Translations under genes and position numbers: made by a program
The notes under the pieces: model-generated
What the model saw: the letters and a program-made list of their open reading frames with translations, nothing else
Databases searched by the model: none
What the model was told of the DNA's origin: nothing
From: DATMRF01 sp035566435
GTDB lineage: Bacteria > Verrucomicrobiota > Verrucomicrobiia > Limisphaerales > UBA8199
Length of the DNA: 64,000 nucleotides
Assembly (NCBI GenBank): GCA_035566435.1
Contig: DATMRF010000047.1
Location: forward strand, 62,001 to 126,000
Reading direction: 5' to 3'
Shown: in pieces, positions 62,084-64,000 of the stretch
Numbering within the stretch: position 1 is the first letter of the stretch
Layout of the letters: the number at the start of each line of letters is the position of its first letter

Positions 62084-62636
62084 ACAGTTCCGACGTGCCG
62101 TGCTTCAGGAACAGCTCCCTTATGTCCGGAGCATTGATATTGAGTCGGTTCACTTGCACCAAGTTTATCACATCATCCACGTCTTTCACAATTCGTCCCT
62201 TGTGGCCATGTTTTATGGCATGGCATTTGAGGGCGAGCAGGTGTCGGATGGAAACCACTTTGACCGCCCTCAGGGCTGGAGACGCAGGCACCGCCTCGGC
62301 CACGAGTTTAGGGAACGTTCTCTCGTTAACCAACATCAGATCGAGCGGCATGCTTCCCGGATCCGGTGGATTAAATTGAACAAAGGTCGGACCTTTCCGG
62401 TGGGGTTTGTATTTCAAAGACCTGGCCAGCTCCAGCCAACGGTCACGGTCAGAGCGACAAACGATGAGATCGAGATCGAATGTCGCCCTGGAGTGGCCAT
62501 GAGAGATCACTGCATGTCCACCGGCCAAAAGGAAATCCAGGCCCAATTTGCTTGCCCGAGCAGCAATCGTTTGCAGCGTACTCACAAACCCCTCAGTGAG
62601 ATCAAATCGACCAGTTATGCCCGTGGCTGTGGGCAT
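62049..62636 (-). CDS. nucleotidyltransferase (AbiEii-like fold)
   Basis: A 195-residue protein with the nucleotidyltransferase core LLAGGHAVISHGHSRATFDLDLIV (about 33-56). Its Gly-Gly-His-Ala and Asp-x-Asp pair match the AbiEii/MNT type that transfers NMP to RNA or protein targets, including toxins. The later segment ISIRHLLALKCHAIKHGHKGRIVKDVDDV has the conserved Lys region. The ATG at 62636 overlaps the end of pyrG by 35 bp, and a GTG inside the overlap is possible. It is followed by the small 68-aa ORF, forming a compact two-gene unit. Confidence 0.8.
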   Translation of the reverse strand: MPTATGITGRFDLTEGFVSTLQTIAARASKLGLDFLLAGGHAVISHGHSRATFDLDLIVCRSDRDRWLELARSLKYKPHRKGPTFVQFNPPDPGSMPLDLMLVNERTFPKLVAEAVPASPALRAVKVVSIRHLLALKCHAIKHGHKGRIVKDVDDVINLVQVNRLNINAPDIRELFLKHGTSELYEKVQRICRQG

Positions 62637-64000
62637 GGGCGGCCGCGATAAAACCTTTGAAGAAAGGATGCGGCTGGTGCGGCTTGCTATGGAACTCGGG
62701 GTGAAATTGGCTGGCAATGAAGAACGGATGCTTCGGCAATTCGATGATCTCGACCAGCTTGCCGTCGGGTGTAAAGCCGCTAAAAACAAAATCGGCCTTT
62801 TGAAAGCGGTCGCGGTAAGCGTTGTTGAACTCATAGCGGTGCCGATGGCGCTCGTTCACGACGAACGCCCCGTACAGCCGCGCTGCCTTGGTGCCCACAA
62901 CCAACTGGCACGGCTGCGCACCGAGCCGCATCGTCCCGCCTTTTTTCGTCACCCGCTTCTGCTCGTCGAGCATCGCAATGACCGGATGCGGCGTGTTCGG
63001 ATCAAATTCGGCGGAGTGGGCCTTGTTCAATTTGAGGACGTTCCGCGCAAATTCGATGGTGGCGATCTGCATACCCAGGCACAGGCCCAGGTAAGGCAGA
63101 TTGTGTTCGCGGGCGTATCGGGCAGCCTGGATTTTTCCCTCAATGCCGCGTTCGCCAAAGCCGCCCGGCACCAGGATGCCCCCCAGACCCTTGAGGACTT
63201 TCTCCGCGCCGTCCCGTTCGATGGTCTCCGCCTCAACTCGTTGAATCTCGACGCCGCAATCGTTCGCAATGCCGCCGTGGCTGATGGCTTCATAGACCGA
63301 TTTATATGCGTCCTGGAGGCCGATGTATTTGCCAACGACTCCGATGCGGACGCGATGTTGCGGGGCGATGATTTTGCGCAGGATTTCCTGCCAGTGTGCC
63401 ATGTTGGGGGCCGGGGTATCGAGATGCAATTGGCGGCACACCAGGTCATCGACGCGTTCGCGCTGCAGCATCAGCGGCACTTCGTAGATGCTGTGGTCCA
63501 CGTCCTTTTCCTCCACCACGGCCTCGAACGGCACGTTGCAAAAGAGCGAAATCTTCTGGCGCAGCTCCTTGTCGAGCGGCCGTTCGCAGCGGCAAACCAA
63601 AATGTGCGGCGCGATGCCGATTTCACGCAGCTTGGCGACGGACTGCTGCGTGGGTTTGGTCTTGAGCTCGCCGGCCGCCTTGATGAAAGGCACATAGGTG
63701 ACGTGGACGAACAGGGCGTTGTGGGGTCCGACTTCGAGGGCAAACTCCCGGATCGCTTCGAGGAATGGCAGGCCTTCGATGTCGCCGGTAGTGCCGCCGA
63801 TCTCAGTGATGATCACATCCGCCTTGGTCTGCTCGGCCAGCAGATGAATGCGATTCTGGATTTCGTTGGTGACGTGCGGAATAACCTGGACAGTCTTGCC
63901 CAGGTATTTGCCCTCGCGCTCGTTGTTCAGGACGGTCTGGTAAACCTGGCCGCTGGTGAGGTTGTTCAGCCGGGTCAGCTTGCAATTGGTGAACCGCTCG
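62602..64000 (-). CDS. pyrG: CTP synthase (5' end outside the window)
   Basis: An enzyme that aminates UTP to CTP with glutamine and ATP. The frame continues to the right edge, so about the first 110 residues are missing here. Visible are VIITEIGGTTGDIEGLPFLEAIR, CRCERPLDKELRQKISLF, the linker VGKYIGLQDAYKSVYEAI and the glutamine amidotransferase domain with nucleophile Cys in YLGLCLGMQ and ending in SQFHPEFHSKP. The nucleotidyltransferase gene overlaps its end. Confidence 0.97.
   Translation of the reverse strand, partial: ERFTNCKLTRLNNLTSGQVYQTVLNNEREGKYLGKTVQVIPHVTNEIQNRIHLLAEQTKADVIITEIGGTTGDIEGLPFLEAIREFALEVGPHNALFVHVTYVPFIKAAGELKTKPTQQSVAKLREIGIAPHILVCRCERPLDKELRQKISLFCNVPFEAVVEEKDVDHSIYEVPLMLQRERVDDLVCRQLHLDTPAPNMAHWQEILRKIIAPQHRVRIGVVGKYIGLQDAYKSVYEAISHGGIANDCGVEIQRVEAETIERDGAEKVLKGLGGILVPGGFGERGIEGKIQAARYAREHNLPYLGLCLGMQIATIEFARNVLKLNKAHSAEFDPNTPHPVIAMLDEQKRVTKKGGTMRLGAQPCQLVVGTKAARLYGAFVVNERHRHRYEFNNAYRDRFQKADFVFSGFTPDGKLVEIIELPKHPFFIASQFHPEFHSKPHQPHPFFKGFIAAAHAHSHGHNWSI

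Overview
The window is GC-rich bacterial chromosome, most likely from a verrucomicrobial lineage related to Pedosphaera/Limisphaerales. The signs are two prepilin-like proteins with the FTLIELLVVIAIIAILAAM N-terminus, a small CxxC zinc-ribbon protein of the type common in that group, a very long GreA-type factor, a large Ser/Thr kinase with a TPR tail, a sulfatase with a putative secreted glycosidase, and a Bacteroidetes-style three-gene sdhCAB set. I infer this from protein style; no rRNA is present to confirm it. No prophage, insertion sequence, CRISPR array or obvious biosynthetic cluster was seen. Most of the content is core metabolism and housekeeping.

Layout. 0.2-2.8 kb: beta-hydroxyacid dehydrogenase, an unknown protein and a FIST sensor domain protein (+). 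2.7-7.8 kb: an AmpG-like MFS transporter with a large insert, and ileS (-). 7.9-10.0 kb: host-attachment-like protein, LOG-family protein and tmRNA (+). 10.2-18.3 kb (-): a broken FkbM methyltransferase, then groL, groS, dnaK and a Ser/Thr kinase. 18.4-26.3 kb: mixed accessory genes (zinc ribbon, oxidoreductase remnant, pseudopilin, glycosidase, sulfatase, lipoprotein, VOC protein, PQQ dehydrogenase). 26.7-40.7 kb (+): a complex I operon nuoB-N in standard order but without nuoA, interrupted between nuoE and nuoF by a small gene and an antisense tRNA-Gln. 40.8-43.8 kb: kbl and tdh (-) with a divergent XRE-cupin regulator. 44.6-53.1 kb: pseudopilin, lipoprotein, rsmB, long GreA-like factor, DUF2723 membrane protein, cinA, ferredoxin. 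53.7-64.0 kb (-): TolB-like protein, sdhB-A-C with a fourth gene, HAD hydrolase, folC, a nucleotidyltransferase paired with a small ORF, and pyrG running off the right edge.

How the genes work together. NADH dehydrogenase, succinate dehydrogenase and a PQQ dehydrogenase all feed electrons to quinone, pointing to aerobic or otherwise respiratory chemoheterotrophy. tdh and kbl form the two-step threonine-to-glycine route, probably controlled by the adjacent XRE-cupin regulator through repeated sites in the shared promoter region. dnaK, groS and groL form a chaperone block on one strand. Sulfatase and glycosidase suggest use of sulfated polysaccharide, though no complete utilisation locus is present.

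The most distinctive signal lies in the DNA between genes. At least fifteen loci carry short degenerate tandem tracts in which each tract keeps one strict period (7, 8, 9 or 10 bp) but has its own unit sequence. They sit at gene starts and ends, and twice inside coding sequence. There is also a dispersed palindromic element (four copies), an alternating array of TGTGCCA half-sites upstream of dnaK, a near-perfect 54-bp palindrome over the MFS start codons, and an in-frame stop in the FkbM gene. The nucleotidyltransferase/small-ORF pair next to pyrG is the best candidate for a little-described protein system.
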